DNA of 64,000 bases from positions 1,783,501 through 1,847,500 of the forward strand of contig NZ_OZ038525.1 in NCBI RefSeq assembly GCF_964036645.1. Reading direction: 5' to 3'. The position numbers and the translations under genes were made by a program. The notes beneath the pieces were generated by a model. That model was given only the letters and a program-made list of their open reading frames with translations. It was not told the origin of the DNA and ran no database searches. This document shows, in pieces, positions 27,010 to 35,728 of this stretch. Positions within the stretch are counted from its first letter, which is position 1; every line of letters starts with the position of its first letter. This DNA comes from Tenacibaculum sp. 190524A02b. GTDB taxonomy: Bacteria; Bacteroidota; Bacteroidia; Flavobacteriales; Flavobacteriaceae.

Positions 27010-27086
27010 AAAATAAAACCTCCCAGAAAAGTACTCTGGAAGGTTTGTTTTCCCCTTAAATTCCTCTCTCATTAACTGAGTGATGA
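27010..27086 (-). ncRNA. Candidate small RNA
   Basis: On the minus strand TATATTTG (27099-27092) is a full TAnnTTTG box. The RNA would start near 27086 with a hairpin (CTCAT with ATGAG), pass through a linker with GGGGAAAAC and end in the hairpin AAACCTTCCAGA / TCTGGGAGGTTT (27016-27046; one mismatch) followed by TTATTTTTTA. An open frame of 73 codons covers the same strand but ignores these signals. The organisation (5' hairpin, linker, terminator) is like the type I RNAs of the 57.5-60.2 kb array, and GGGGAAAA is complementary to UUUUCCCC in their linkers. Confidence 0.4.
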
Positions 27087-27286
27087 TGAGACAAATATAA
27101 GCAGTATAATTGAGAGAAAAAATGGGATATCTGCAAAAAAAAATGTAGTTTATACACAAAACCATACTTATCAACACAAAACACTGATTTAAAACCTATT
27201 AAAAACTAGGCTTTAAAAAGTTTTTAACAATTGCGAAGCAATATTTAACAGTTACTTTACATACTTAAACAGATATTTAAAATTTG

Positions 27287-27973
27287 TTAATTTTTAGCAG
27301 ATAATTTTGCTAAAAATTGATGTTTGTATGTTCTTCCTATAGGTATTTTTTGATCATTTATAAAAACATATGATCCTGAATATTTATTTACATGATTAAC
27401 GTTTACTAGATAAGACTTATGAATTTGCACAAAACTACTAGTTATTAAAAGGGTTTCCCATTTTTTTAATGAGTCAATAATGGTCAATTTTTTATTATTT
27501 AATACAAAAGTTAAGTAATTTCTATCTGATTCTAAATATAGTATTTCAGATATATAAACCTTATGAATTGTTTTATCTATATTTAAAAATAATGCTTCAT
27601 CTTTTACTACTTCTTCTCTAGCCATAAATTTCTCTGCTTTTGTAATTGCTTTTAAAAAACGATCAAATGAAAATGGCTTTACTAAATAATCTATAATAGT
27701 ATCTAACTCAAAACTTTCAACTGCAAATTCAGGATAAGCTGTTGTTACAATTATTTTTGGAGGATTTTTTACTGTTTTTATGAAATCTAATCCAGAAATA
27801 TCAGGTAAGTTAATATCTAATAAAACAATATCCACTCCTGTTGTTTTAAAAAAAGTATTCGCATTGGTAGCAGTTTGAAATGCATCTATCAATGTTAAAT
27901 CTGGAATTTTTTTAATATAATTTTTTAAAATTCGTTGCGCTGGAATTTCATCTTCAATAATAATACAATTCAT
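27287..27973 (-). CDS. LytTR-family response regulator
   Basis: 228 residues. The receiver domain (1-120) has acidic pocket residues IIEDE, phospho-acceptor Asp in DIVLLDINLPDISG and Lys in YLVKPFSFDRF. The C-terminal LytTR DNA-binding domain (about 128-225) shows YLESDRNYLTFV and FVQIHKSYLVN and ends IPIGRTYKHQF. It is 17 bases after its sensor kinase and forms a two-component pair with it. Targets are not identifiable. Confidence 0.93.
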   Translation of the reverse strand: MNCIIIEDEIPAQRILKNYIKKIPDLTLIDAFQTATNANTFFKTTGVDIVLLDINLPDISGLDFIKTVKNPPKIIVTTAYPEFAVESFELDTIIDYLVKPFSFDRFLKAITKAEKFMAREEVVKDEALFLNIDKTIHKVYISEILYLESDRNYLTFVLNNKKLTIIDSLKKWETLLITSSFVQIHKSYLVNVNHVNKYSGSYVFINDQKIPIGRTYKHQFLAKLSAKN

Positions 27974-27990
27974 ACAGTTGTTTTTACGAA

Positions 27991-28971
27991 TTAAACTAGA
28001 TTTAAGCTTAAAAGAACAGAAAATCTACTTTTTTCTTCTTTTATAATTAATTCATAATGATCCTCATAAATTAGTTCTAATCTTTTTCTTAAGTTTTTTA
28101 AACCAATAGTTCTAGTTTCTTCTAAGCTACCGCTTTTTTTATCAAACTCATTCTCACATTTAAATGTTAACTCTTTACCCTCTACCTCAATATTTATATT
28201 AATTATACTGTGCACTTTACTATGTTTAAATGCATTTTCAATAAGCGTTATCAATAATAACGGAGCAATAGTTCCTTGAGCATTTACAGTATTCTTTTGA
28301 TAATTTATTACTTTTACCCCTTCAGTTCTCAACCTATGAAACTCTATATAATTGTCTATAAAATTTAGTTCTTTTTCCACCTTCACTTTTTGAGCATTAC
28401 TCTCATATAAAACATGTTTTAAATTATCAGATAATTTTAAAATTAAGTCAGGTGTTTTTTCGGGAACCTCTATTGAATAAGAATAAATAGTATTCAAGTT
28501 ATTAAACAATACATGTGGATTTATTTGAGATTTTAAAAACTTCAGTTCCATTTCTATACTTTCTTGCTTTATTTTTTCCATCTCCTTTGTTTTTTCAATA
28601 TATCGAAACAACATCCATATAAATGAGAAAAACAGTAAAGGGACAATTGTTTGCCATAAATAATCACTTAAACACTTTAATACTGTGCATCCACAACGAG
28701 TAAAAGCATAACAATACAATTGTGTTGCAGAAAAAGAAATCACGATAAAAAGAGAAATGTATAGAAAATACCATTTCTTTTTAACAAAAAATGGCAACAA
28801 CCATAAATTATTACTATACACAATACAAACTAAAATAAAGAAGTATTGTAAAAAAGGGTTCTCCGTCCAATAATAAGGCGTAAAAACAAACAATGAAATT
28901 AACGTAAACAATCCCCAAAAAAGAAAATGAATAACTATTTGAGCACTATGTTTTTTTATAAAATCTGCCAT
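27991..28971 (-). CDS. LytS-type sensor histidine kinase
   Basis: 326 residues with four N-terminal membrane helices (about 8-30, 40-58, 66-90, 104-122), a short coiled coil, then the His_kinase domain: phospho-acceptor His in LKSQINPHVLFNNLNTIYSY, followed by an HATPase with LIENAFKHS (N box) and GLKNLRKRLELIY. No periplasmic sensing domain is visible, so the signal is likely sensed in the membrane. It is the first gene of the pair. Confidence 0.92.
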   Translation of the reverse strand: MADFIKKHSAQIVIHFLFWGLFTLISLFVFTPYYWTENPFLQYFFILVCIVYSNNLWLLPFFVKKKWYFLYISLFIVISFSATQLYCYAFTRCGCTVLKCLSDYLWQTIVPLLFFSFIWMLFRYIEKTKEMEKIKQESIEMELKFLKSQINPHVLFNNLNTIYSYSIEVPEKTPDLILKLSDNLKHVLYESNAQKVKVEKELNFIDNYIEFHRLRTEGVKVINYQKNTVNAQGTIAPLLLITLIENAFKHSKVHSIININIEVEGKELTFKCENEFDKKSGSLEETRTIGLKNLRKRLELIYEDHYELIIKEEKSRFSVLLSLNLV

Positions 28972-29167
28972 AAATTTTTAAAACAGTAAACTAAGCTGAT
29001 GAAAATACTAAAAAACCTAGTTTCTTCAAAGCTACAAGTATCAACTACCATTTACCATGTATCAATAACAGCTTACTTGTAATTAATACAGGTTTAAATG
29101 TTATACATACTATTTCTTTTTTGCTTTAACTGAGTCCTTATACTTTAGCAACACCAATACTTTAATT

Positions 29168-30052
29168 ATGAACAAAATACACTTTCTTTTCATTGTCTTT
29201 TTAAGCATAAACACCTTAGGACAAACATTAAATAAAACTACTCATGATAATAAAGGAAATCTAATGTTGCTAGGTAAAACCTCCAAAGATGGCTTTAAAC
29301 ATGAAAATTTTTCTTGGTTTCAAAAAAATTATGATACGTATGTAACCAACGACAATGTTATTCAGCTTTTGAAAGATTCTATACAATCATATCATATCAA
29401 AGTTTTTTACGGTACTTGGTGTGGAGATAGTAAAAGAGAGCTTCCTAAATTTTATAAAGTAATTGATAAAACAGGTTTTAACAAAAGTAACATGGAAGTG
29501 ATAGCAGTTGACAAAAAACCTGAAGCCTATAAAGCTTCTCCAAACGGAGAAGAAAAAGGATTAAACATACATAGAGTTCCGACTTTTATTCTTTATAAAA
29601 ATCAAAAAGAAGTTGCTAGAATTGTGGAATACCCTAAACAAGATTTTGAACGTGATCTCTTACAAATTGTTTTACGTAAAAAATATACTCCAAACTACAG
29701 AGTTGTAGCCTATTTACACAACTTATTGCAAGAAAAAACAATAAAGGAGCTAGAGAAGGAAGAAAATTCCTTAATAGCTACTCTTGCTGAGTTCACAAAA
29801 GGAAGTAGAGAGCTAAACACTTACGCATACAAACTACTGCAATCCAATCAAACCGAAAAAGCTTTTTATGTTTATAAACTAAACACCCAAATGTATCCTT
29901 ATAAATCAAATGTTTTTAAAAGTTTAGGCAAGGCTTTTCATACTATAAAAGATTATAAAAACGCACTTAAAAACATTCAAACAGCTTCAAAATTAGCTCC
30001 AGAAAACAAAGAGCTTATCACACTAATCAACACTATTAAAAAAGAGATCTAA
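29168..30052 (+). CDS. Exported thioredoxin-like protein with TPR tail
   Basis: 294 residues. Signal peptide 1-18, a thioredoxin fold (about 70-165) with FYGTWCGDSKRELPKF in place of the usual WCxxC, so only one active-site Cys is present, and HRVPTFILYKN with the cis-Pro. The C-terminal 60 residues read as a TPR (FKSLGKAFHTIKDYKNALKNI). A single Cys argues against classical disulfide exchange and for a thiol-binding, isomerase or chaperone-like role. It precedes a DUF1573 gene on the same strand. Confidence 0.75.
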   Translation: MNKIHFLFIVFLSINTLGQTLNKTTHDNKGNLMLLGKTSKDGFKHENFSWFQKNYDTYVTNDNVIQLLKDSIQSYHIKVFYGTWCGDSKRELPKFYKVIDKTGFNKSNMEVIAVDKKPEAYKASPNGEEKGLNIHRVPTFILYKNQKEVARIVEYPKQDFERDLLQIVLRKKYTPNYRVVAYLHNLLQEKTIKELEKEENSLIATLAEFTKGSRELNTYAYKLLQSNQTEKAFYVYKLNTQMYPYKSNVFKSLGKAFHTIKDYKNALKNIQTASKLAPENKELITLINTIKKEI

Positions 30053-30158
30053 TACCAGTTAAACAATAAATCGAGACTATATATCAGTAAACTACCTCGG
30101 GGATTATACCCTTTGGCGATGCCAATAAAATTAATTGTAATCTTAAAATAAATATATT

Positions 30159-30533
30159 ATGAAATCATTTACTTTATTAATCACCTTATTTTTTATTTCT
30201 ATTGCAGTTCAAGCGCAAGAATTTGTATTTAAGCAAGAAACCATAGATTATGGAAAGGTTGCTCAAGGAACAAATGGTATACGTACTTTTGAATTTACCA
30301 ATACCGGTAAAGAACCTTTAATTATTAGAGATATTAAATCTACTTGCGGATGTGCTATTCCTAAAAAACCAGAAAAGCCAATTATGCCTGGTCAAAAGGG
30401 AGAAATTCAAGTATCCTATGATACTAATAGAATTGGTAATTTTTCAAAAGCGATTACTATTATTTCTAATGCAAAAAAACAAAGGCAAGTCCTTAAAATT
30501 CGAGGTATTGTTACGCCTAAATCAGCTAGTTAA
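30159..30533 (+). CDS. Exported DUF1573 protein
   Basis: 124 residues. Signal peptide 1-19 (ending VQAQ) followed by one DUF1573/ASPM-SPD-2-Hydin-like immunoglobulin domain: IDYGKVAQGTNGIRTFEFTNTGKEPLII with KSTCGCAIPKKP and PGQKGEIQVSYD. The CGC pair is typical of the family. Likely periplasmic. Function unknown. Confidence 0.85.
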   Translation: MKSFTLLITLFFISIAVQAQEFVFKQETIDYGKVAQGTNGIRTFEFTNTGKEPLIIRDIKSTCGCAIPKKPEKPIMPGQKGEIQVSYDTNRIGNFSKAITIISNAKKQRQVLKIRGIVTPKSAS

Positions 30534-30638
30534 ATAACATACAACGAAATGACTAGTTAATTTTCAAAAAAAAGTAAAATTAAATGCATCTTTTTTATAA
30601 TCTGTCAGTCTATTTAGTGAATTATAAAAATAATAGAG

Positions 30639-30743
30639 ATGACTTATAAAAATCAATGTACTTGCAACTGTGAAGGATGCAAAAACGGAGGATGTGAAAA
30701 TTGTACTTGTGAAAACTGTACTTGTAATCATTGCAACTGTTAA
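30639..30743 (+). CDS. Tiny Cys-rich, metallothionein-like peptide
   Basis: A 34-residue frame with 11 Cys (positions 7, 9, 11, 14, 19, 22, 24, 27, 29, 32, 34), in CxC and CxxC spacing, with Asn, Thr, Glu and Gly between them (for example CENCTCENCTCNHCNC). There is no hydrophobic stretch. This is the composition of small metal-binding proteins. The start ATG follows TAATAGAG, a weak ribosome site. Its stop is 168 bases before a SigZ-like sigma factor whose own tail is Cys-rich, so a link in metal or redox sensing is plausible. No known family name is claimed. Confidence 0.6.
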   Translation: MTYKNQCTCNCEGCKNGGCENCTCENCTCNHCNC

Positions 30744-30763
30744 TAATTAACCTTTCCTCTTCT

Positions 30764-30869
30764 TTTAATCGCAAAAGCGATAGCCAAGAATTAAATTACC
30801 TAATGTATTACATCAAATAGTTTTTAATATTTTCGGCTAGATATCTCGCATGTTTACATCGAGACAGTT
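30764..30869 (-). repeat. Dispersed structured element, copy ii
   Basis: A 106-bp minus-strand match to 1494-1599 and, less closely, to the minus strand of 63269-63365. Conserved parts are the hairpin ATCGC-AAAA-GCGAT followed by AGCC, the tract AAACTATT and AGCCGAAAA. It is bounded by an 11-bp perfect inverted repeat (TTCCTCTTCTT at 30754-30764, AAGAAGAGGAA at 30875-30885). It fills most of the gap between the Cys-rich peptide and the sigma factor. Confidence 0.5.
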
Positions 30870-30910
30870 CATTTAAGAAGAGGAATTTTATTTTTTGTAA
30901 TTTTATACTT

Positions 30911-31450
30911 ATGACAACACAAGAGGTTTGGACTAAATATGCAGATGATGTAAAGTTTTTTATTTTAAGCAAAGTAAAAGATCCAATTACTACAGATGAC
31001 ATCTTACAAGATACCTTTATTAAAATTCATACAAAACTTCATACTTTAAAAGATTTAAACAAAATAAAACCTTGGATTTTCTCAATTGCTCGTAATTCGG
31101 TTATTGATCATTTTAAAACCACCAATCAAATTACTCAAGCAACCAACCTTAAGGAAGAAGTTTTTATAGAAGAAGACATTCATACTGAAAAAGACTGTTT
31201 AAGAGGAATCTTAAAAAATCTTCCTAAAAAATATCGTTACCCTTTGTTTCTTTCAGATATAAAAGGATTAAAACAACAAGAAGTAGCCAAACAATTACAA
31301 CAAAGCCTACCAACTACCAAATCTCAAATACAACGAGCCCGTAAGCTAATAGCCAAAGGTTTTATGGATTGCTGTGGCTTTGTAATGAACGAACAAGGAA
31401 AATTAATAGGCGAAATTCAAGATAAAGACGATTGTAAAGTTTGTAATTAA
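30911..31450 (+). CDS. SigZ-like ECF sigma factor
   Basis: 179 residues. Region 2 (ADDVKFFILSKVKDPITTDDILQDTFIKIH...KPWIFSIARNSVIDHFK) and region 4 (LPKKYRYPLFLSDIKGLKQQEVAKQL then LPTTKSQIQRARKLIAKGF) are clear. The C-terminus carries DCCGFVMNEQGKLIG and ends DDCKVCN, a Cys cluster usual in SigZ-like factors and suited to metal or thiol sensing. No anti-sigma gene is adjacent. The Cys-rich peptide upstream could act on the same signal. Confidence 0.85.
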   Translation: MTTQEVWTKYADDVKFFILSKVKDPITTDDILQDTFIKIHTKLHTLKDLNKIKPWIFSIARNSVIDHFKTTNQITQATNLKEEVFIEEDIHTEKDCLRGILKNLPKKYRYPLFLSDIKGLKQQEVAKQLQQSLPTTKSQIQRARKLIAKGFMDCCGFVMNEQGKLIGEIQDKDDCKVCN

Positions 31451-31536
31451 GTAATTTTAATTTAAATTAGATAATAATTTATTTACAATAACCTTACGTA
31501 GATTTTGTTTTTTAGTACCCGTTAAAAAACACCCCC

Positions 31537-32670
31537 ATGAATCTACAAAACTTAATACCTTTAGCTTTGTTAAGCTTAACACTATTTACTTCTTGCAATG
31601 ACGGAGACATTGACAATGAAGATCCTAAAAAACCATTAATTATTGCCCATCGAGGTGCCCAATCAATTTTACCTGAACACACTATTGAAGGTTATACAAA
31701 AGCTATTGAACTAGAAGCTGACTATATTGAACCTGACTTAGTATTAACTAAAGATGGTCATTTAGTAGTTAGACACGAGCCCATGCTTTCAGGTACTACT
31801 AATGTAGCTGAGTTACCTGAGTTTGCTAGCTTAAAAACTACCAAAAACTTAGATGGAAAACTAGTTACAGATTGGTTTGCTATTGATTTTACTTTAGCAC
31901 AAATTAAAAAACTAAAAGCAAAACAAGCCTACACTGGACGTCCAACTAATTACGACAACCAATTTAACATTCCAACTTTTGAAGAAGTAATACAATTAGC
32001 AAAAAAGCAATCTAAAAAAACAGGAAAAGTTATTGGCATTTATCCAGAAATTAAACACCCTTACTTTCACAATCAAGTATTTGGTACTCACTTTATGGAA
32101 AACAAATTACTTAAAAGTTTAAAAAAGTATGATTTCAACAGAAAAAAAGCGCCAGTGTTTGTACAATGTTTTGAAGTAGCACCACTTCAGTATATTAATA
32201 AAAAATCACCTGTGAAATTAGTTCAATTAATTTCTACATACAACATCAATAAAGATGGTTCTTTAGATTTTAAAGTTCCTGAAGGAAACTTTATTTCTTA
32301 TGGAGCTCCTTATGATTTTCATATAAATGGTGATCATAGAACCTATGAATTTTTCACTACTAAAGAAGGTATGGAATATACAGCCACTTATGCTGATGGA
32401 ATTGGTCCTTGGAAACCTTTTATTATTTCTTATAAAACTGATGGTGCAGGTAATCGTACTTTATTACCTCCTTCTAACTTTATTACGTTAGCACATGATA
32501 ACGGTTTAAAAGTTCACCCTTACACATTTAGAAATGAAAACAAGCAATGGAGCGGTGGCAATCCAGAAAAAGAATATCATTTATTTTTTGATGCTGGTGT
32601 TGATGGCCTATTTACTGATTACACAGATGAAGCTGTAAAAGCCTTACAATCTTGGTCTAAAAAGAAATAG
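31537..32670 (+). CDS. glpQ: Glycerophosphodiester phosphodiesterase lipoprotein
   Basis: 377 residues. Signal peptide with lipobox (LFTSC). It hydrolyses glycerophosphodiesters to glycerol 3-phosphate and an alcohol. Catalytic residues are seen in IIAHRGAQSILPEHTIEGY (His, Arg, Glu), YIEPDLVLTKDGHLVVRHEP (Glu, Asp, His) and a distal IYPEIKHP. The length and extra loops match the periplasmic GlpQ type, not the short cytosolic UgpQ type. Confidence 0.9.
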   Translation: MNLQNLIPLALLSLTLFTSCNDGDIDNEDPKKPLIIAHRGAQSILPEHTIEGYTKAIELEADYIEPDLVLTKDGHLVVRHEPMLSGTTNVAELPEFASLKTTKNLDGKLVTDWFAIDFTLAQIKKLKAKQAYTGRPTNYDNQFNIPTFEEVIQLAKKQSKKTGKVIGIYPEIKHPYFHNQVFGTHFMENKLLKSLKKYDFNRKKAPVFVQCFEVAPLQYINKKSPVKLVQLISTYNINKDGSLDFKVPEGNFISYGAPYDFHINGDHRTYEFFTTKEGMEYTATYADGIGPWKPFIISYKTDGAGNRTLLPPSNFITLAHDNGLKVHPYTFRNENKQWSGGNPEKEYHLFFDAGVDGLFTDYTDEAVKALQSWSKKK

Positions 32671-32955
32671 TAACTTGTTCAATAAGTAATATATTAAAAC
32701 ATACAAAACTGAGTTCTATTGTTATCATAAACACACCCTATACTTAACATATTGATTTTTCATATTAAACACCAATAATGAAAAGGTGCGCCGAGAATAA
32801 TTTGATAACATCTCGATACAATTTTTATTCCTTTAAGTCAGAAAAATCACGCGACATTTAAAGTATACAATCCCTAATTATTAAATGACTATAGATTTAA
32901 CTCAGATTACTTTGTATAGTGTATTTCCCTTTTCCCTATACTTCCCCTTATTTTC
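32671..32955. other. Intergenic stretch, no recognisable feature
   Basis: Between convergent glpQ and the CxxCH protein gene. Read on both strands it has no plausible open frame, hairpin or promoter-plus-terminator unit. The terminator at its right end is listed separately. Confidence 0.5.
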
Positions 32956-32994
32956 AAAGCCCCTAAAATCAATTAAAAAGATTTTAGGGGCTTT
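32956..32994. terminator. Terminator between convergent genes
   Basis: Perfect 15-bp stem AAAGCCCCTAAAATC / GATTTTAGGGGCTTT with a 9-nt loop, directly after the end of the minus-strand CxxCH protein gene. The plus strand side also has a T-rich tail, so it may work both ways. Confidence 0.85.
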
Positions 32995-33021
32995 CTTACA
33001 TTTTGTTTTCAAATAAATCCC

Positions 33022-34659
33022 TTATTTCATAGTATTTACAATTGCTTGTACATTTTCAATATCCGTTTGACTAGGACTAATTGGTGCTGGTTTTAAATCA
33101 TTCGTTTGTAATAAGAAACTAAAATCAGTTCCTCCTTTTTGAGCATTTCCATGACATCCTTTACACCCTCCCATAGAAACTGTTTCTCCTTTGGTGTTTA
33201 CATTCTGTGTACCCAATTTTATCCCTGTAGGATTAGCAAAAGATCCTGTAAACCTTCTTAGTGTATAATCTGTTTCTACCACATCATTCGCTAAATAATA
33301 AGAAGGATCAGATGTTTTATTTGTATAATCAACTGGAGTTGCTTGTACTCCTAGCAACTCATAATATTGCCAAACCGATTTTGAATTTTTAGTGTTAATG
33401 AGTCCTTGTACAGCACTATTAAAATCTTGTAATTCTTGAGGTATTGTATGAATTTCCTCTTGACTATGTACTGCTATATTTCCTTGTTTAATAAACTTAT
33501 GTTTTGGATAACTCGTAGTATCAGGAACTGACTTTGTAACTGTTTTACCTTTTTCTATATAAGTAGTATCCTTGTAATACTGATAATAAGGAGGTTTAGA
33601 ATACTGCAAAGCAACTGCATTATTGTAATAAATACCATTTTTTATATTGTCCACATGATTGAAAGTAGTAAATATAAAAGTTGGAAACTCTTTTGTTTTT
33701 CTAATAATATGTAAAGCTACCAAGGCATATTTTTCATTTGTATACTCAAACGCACCTGCTGCATTTTTCTCGTATAAAATTACATCTTTTGTATAATATC
33801 GTGAACTATGTTCATGCTCTTTTAATTTTCTCCAAGCTGCTTTTATTTCAATAGCTCCTTCTTTCGATTCTTTTGTATCAGCACAAGGAAAACATACTAT
33901 AGATTTTTTAGCAGCTTCATCTGTTAAGCATGTTCCTCCATAGGTATTTAAATCATTTTTAGTGTTTTTTACCCAAGTATCAATAATACTTGTGTTTTGT
34001 AAATTATTCTTTCTGATATAAGAATACTCCACCTCATTCATTTTTGCTTCATATAAAACTTGGTTTCCTCCAGAAGTGTTCCCTAAGCCGCCACCTCCAA
34101 AAACAGTAGCCTCTCCAATCTCATTATTCTCATCTAAATTATTAAACAATGTAAAGCTACTAGTACCTTTTTGTTTAATAGGAGTTGCATAGGAATAATC
34201 AGGCACTCCTAAATCCTCCCATTTTGGCAAGGCATTCTTTTTTAAATACTTTGGCCCAAACAATTCCGCTTTACTTGCATAGGTATTCCAAACCAAATCT
34301 GGGGTATTAGTAGGCGTTACATTTAAAAATGTTTGTCCACTTGCAGTACTTGGCTTCCCTCTATTTCCTTTTATTGAAGGACTTGTTTTTACTGGCCAAT
34401 TTAAAGCTATAAACTGCTGCCAAGCTACTTTATACAATTCCTTTTTTGTTGCATCTTTTGCAGGTCCTGAGGGTACTGAACTTTCCCCTAAGTTGATATT
34501 CTGTGTAACATATTTATCTATAGTTAAATCTTCTTTAACATCTTTTGCTACTTCTTTTATTATTTTCTCACCTTCTTTACTTTTTGAAAGCCAAAAATAT
34601 AGTACTATACCTACCAGTAATAGTCCTATTAAATACCAAATGTTTTTATTCTGCTTCAT
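33022..34659 (-). CDS. Membrane-anchored protein with one CxxCH haem motif
   Basis: 545 residues. One N-terminal helix (about 8-24) anchors a large periplasmic domain. Near the C-terminus GGCKGCHGNAQKGGTDFSFLL gives a single c-type haem motif, with a Lys/Arg-rich context and no second CxxCH. The rest (for example VAWQQFIALNWPVKT near residue 75) resembles cytochrome c-related proteins of Bacteroidota with unknown redox role. No oxidoreductase partner is adjacent. Confidence 0.65.
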   Translation of the reverse strand: MKQNKNIWYLIGLLLVGIVLYFWLSKSKEGEKIIKEVAKDVKEDLTIDKYVTQNINLGESSVPSGPAKDATKKELYKVAWQQFIALNWPVKTSPSIKGNRGKPSTASGQTFLNVTPTNTPDLVWNTYASKAELFGPKYLKKNALPKWEDLGVPDYSYATPIKQKGTSSFTLFNNLDENNEIGEATVFGGGGLGNTSGGNQVLYEAKMNEVEYSYIRKNNLQNTSIIDTWVKNTKNDLNTYGGTCLTDEAAKKSIVCFPCADTKESKEGAIEIKAAWRKLKEHEHSSRYYTKDVILYEKNAAGAFEYTNEKYALVALHIIRKTKEFPTFIFTTFNHVDNIKNGIYYNNAVALQYSKPPYYQYYKDTTYIEKGKTVTKSVPDTTSYPKHKFIKQGNIAVHSQEEIHTIPQELQDFNSAVQGLINTKNSKSVWQYYELLGVQATPVDYTNKTSDPSYYLANDVVETDYTLRRFTGSFANPTGIKLGTQNVNTKGETVSMGGCKGCHGNAQKGGTDFSFLLQTNDLKPAPISPSQTDIENVQAIVNTMK

Positions 34660-34974
34660 AATTTGTAGGGTTAGATTTAAAATAATTTTTCAATTATTTT
34701 GTTTTAGTTTATAGTATTAGTTTTTAAGTCACTTATTCAAAGTAATAAATAAACTAAACTCTAATTCATATAAATCCTCTTAAACACAAATATTTAACCA
34801 TGAATGCCTTTTATTTGAGCATTAAATTTTAAAAACTAGGTACTAATACCAATTTAGTATTAAAATGCCGCATGCAAATTCTTTCTTTTTAGAATTGTTC
34901 AATTTATTTATACAATATTTTAAAATTACATTAGTATAAAACTTTTGTAATTTCGCCCAAACTCAAAATATAGA
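34660..34974. other. Divergent promoter region without further features
   Basis: Upstream of both the haem protein (minus) and the Nudix regulator (plus). AACTTTTG near 34940 is a poor -7 match for the regulator. The TTGCGT/ACGCAA palindrome seen at prs and NAMPT is absent here, so autoregulation of the regulator is not supported. Confidence 0.45.
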
Positions 34975-35664
34975 ATGAAGAGTATACAAGATATTAAAGT
35001 TGCTGTTGATGCTGTTGTATTTGGATATGACAAAAAACAACTCTCTGTATTATTAATAAAAAGAGGCGTACAACCTTTTAAAAATTCTTGGGCATTACCC
35101 GGTGGATTGGTAAAAGAAAACGAATCTTTAGAAGAAGCCGTACAAAGAGAATTAGAAGAGGAAACCGGAGTTACTATTGATTATCTAGAACAACTCTATA
35201 CCTTTGGTAAACCTGGGCGTGATCCAAGAAACCGAGTCGTATCTGTAACCTATTTTGGCTTGGTAAGCCCTCAACATTTTAAAATTGCTGCCGCTACGGA
35301 TGCTGCCGAAGTACAATGGTTTTCTATAAATGAATTGCCAGAACTTGCCTTTGATCATAGTATTATACTAGATAAAGCTTTAAAAAGATTGCAAAGTAAA
35401 ATCAATTATCAACCTATAGGTTTTGAGCTATTAAAAAAAGAATTCCCTTTTTCAGACCTTGAAAATTTATATCAAACCATACTTGACAGAAAAATTGATC
35501 GACGTAATTTTAGAAAAAAAATACTCAGCTTTGACATTTTAATAGAAACTGATAAAATCCACAAGCCTTCTAGCGGTCGCCCAGCCAAACTTTTCAAATT
35601 CAATTCTGAGAAATATAAAGAACTTGAAGACAAAGGATTTCACTTTGAAATAAAGTTTGCGTAA
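34975..35664 (+). CDS. Nudix-winged-helix regulator, NrtR-like
   Basis: 229 residues. The Nudix domain (about 8-140) has a complete box, GLVKENESLEEAVQRE then LEEETGV (Gly44 to Val66; catalytic REUxEExGU intact), so ADP-ribose hydrolysis is possible. The C-terminal third (about 145-225) is a winged-helix segment with DRRNFRKKILSFDILIET and GRPAKLFKF, as in NrtR and the related AraR. NrtR-type proteins repress NAD salvage genes and sense ADP-ribose. It precedes the operon on the same strand with a 64-base gap that holds a promoter and a palindrome. It may be both an ADPR pyrophosphatase and a regulator. Confidence 0.85.
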   Translation: MKSIQDIKVAVDAVVFGYDKKQLSVLLIKRGVQPFKNSWALPGGLVKENESLEEAVQRELEEETGVTIDYLEQLYTFGKPGRDPRNRVVSVTYFGLVSPQHFKIAAATDAAEVQWFSINELPELAFDHSIILDKALKRLQSKINYQPIGFELLKKEFPFSDLENLYQTILDRKIDRRNFRKKILSFDILIETDKIHKPSSGRPAKLFKFNSEKYKELEDKGFHFEIKFA

Positions 35665-35703
35665 AAAAAACACAAAAATCTTTTTTCAAGAAAAAATCTT
35701 TTT

Positions 35704-35727
35704 TATTTTTGCGTAAAATTAACGCAA
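35704..35727 (+). promoter_or_regulatory. prs-operon promoter with overlapping operator
   Basis: TATTTTTG (35704-35711) fits the -7 box. The palindrome TTGCGTAAAATTAACGCAA (35709-35727; perfect 6-bp arms, 7-bp spacer) covers the end of the box, the predicted start and the bases up to the ATG at 35729. A bound repressor would block transcription. Its near twin is on the NAMPT promoter. An extra half-site TTTGCGTAAA is at 35656-35665 in the end of the regulator gene. Confidence 0.75.
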
Positions 35728-35728
35728 T

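Noticed and set aside
26956..27177. A 73-codon open frame on the minus strand
   Set aside because: It covers the -7 box, 5' hairpin and terminator of the small RNA candidate, has an odd hydrophobic start with no family likeness and no ribosome site.
34900..34974. An NrtR-like operator before the Nudix regulator itself
   Set aside because: No TTGCGT-N7-ACGCAA palindrome was found there; only the prs and NAMPT promoters have it.
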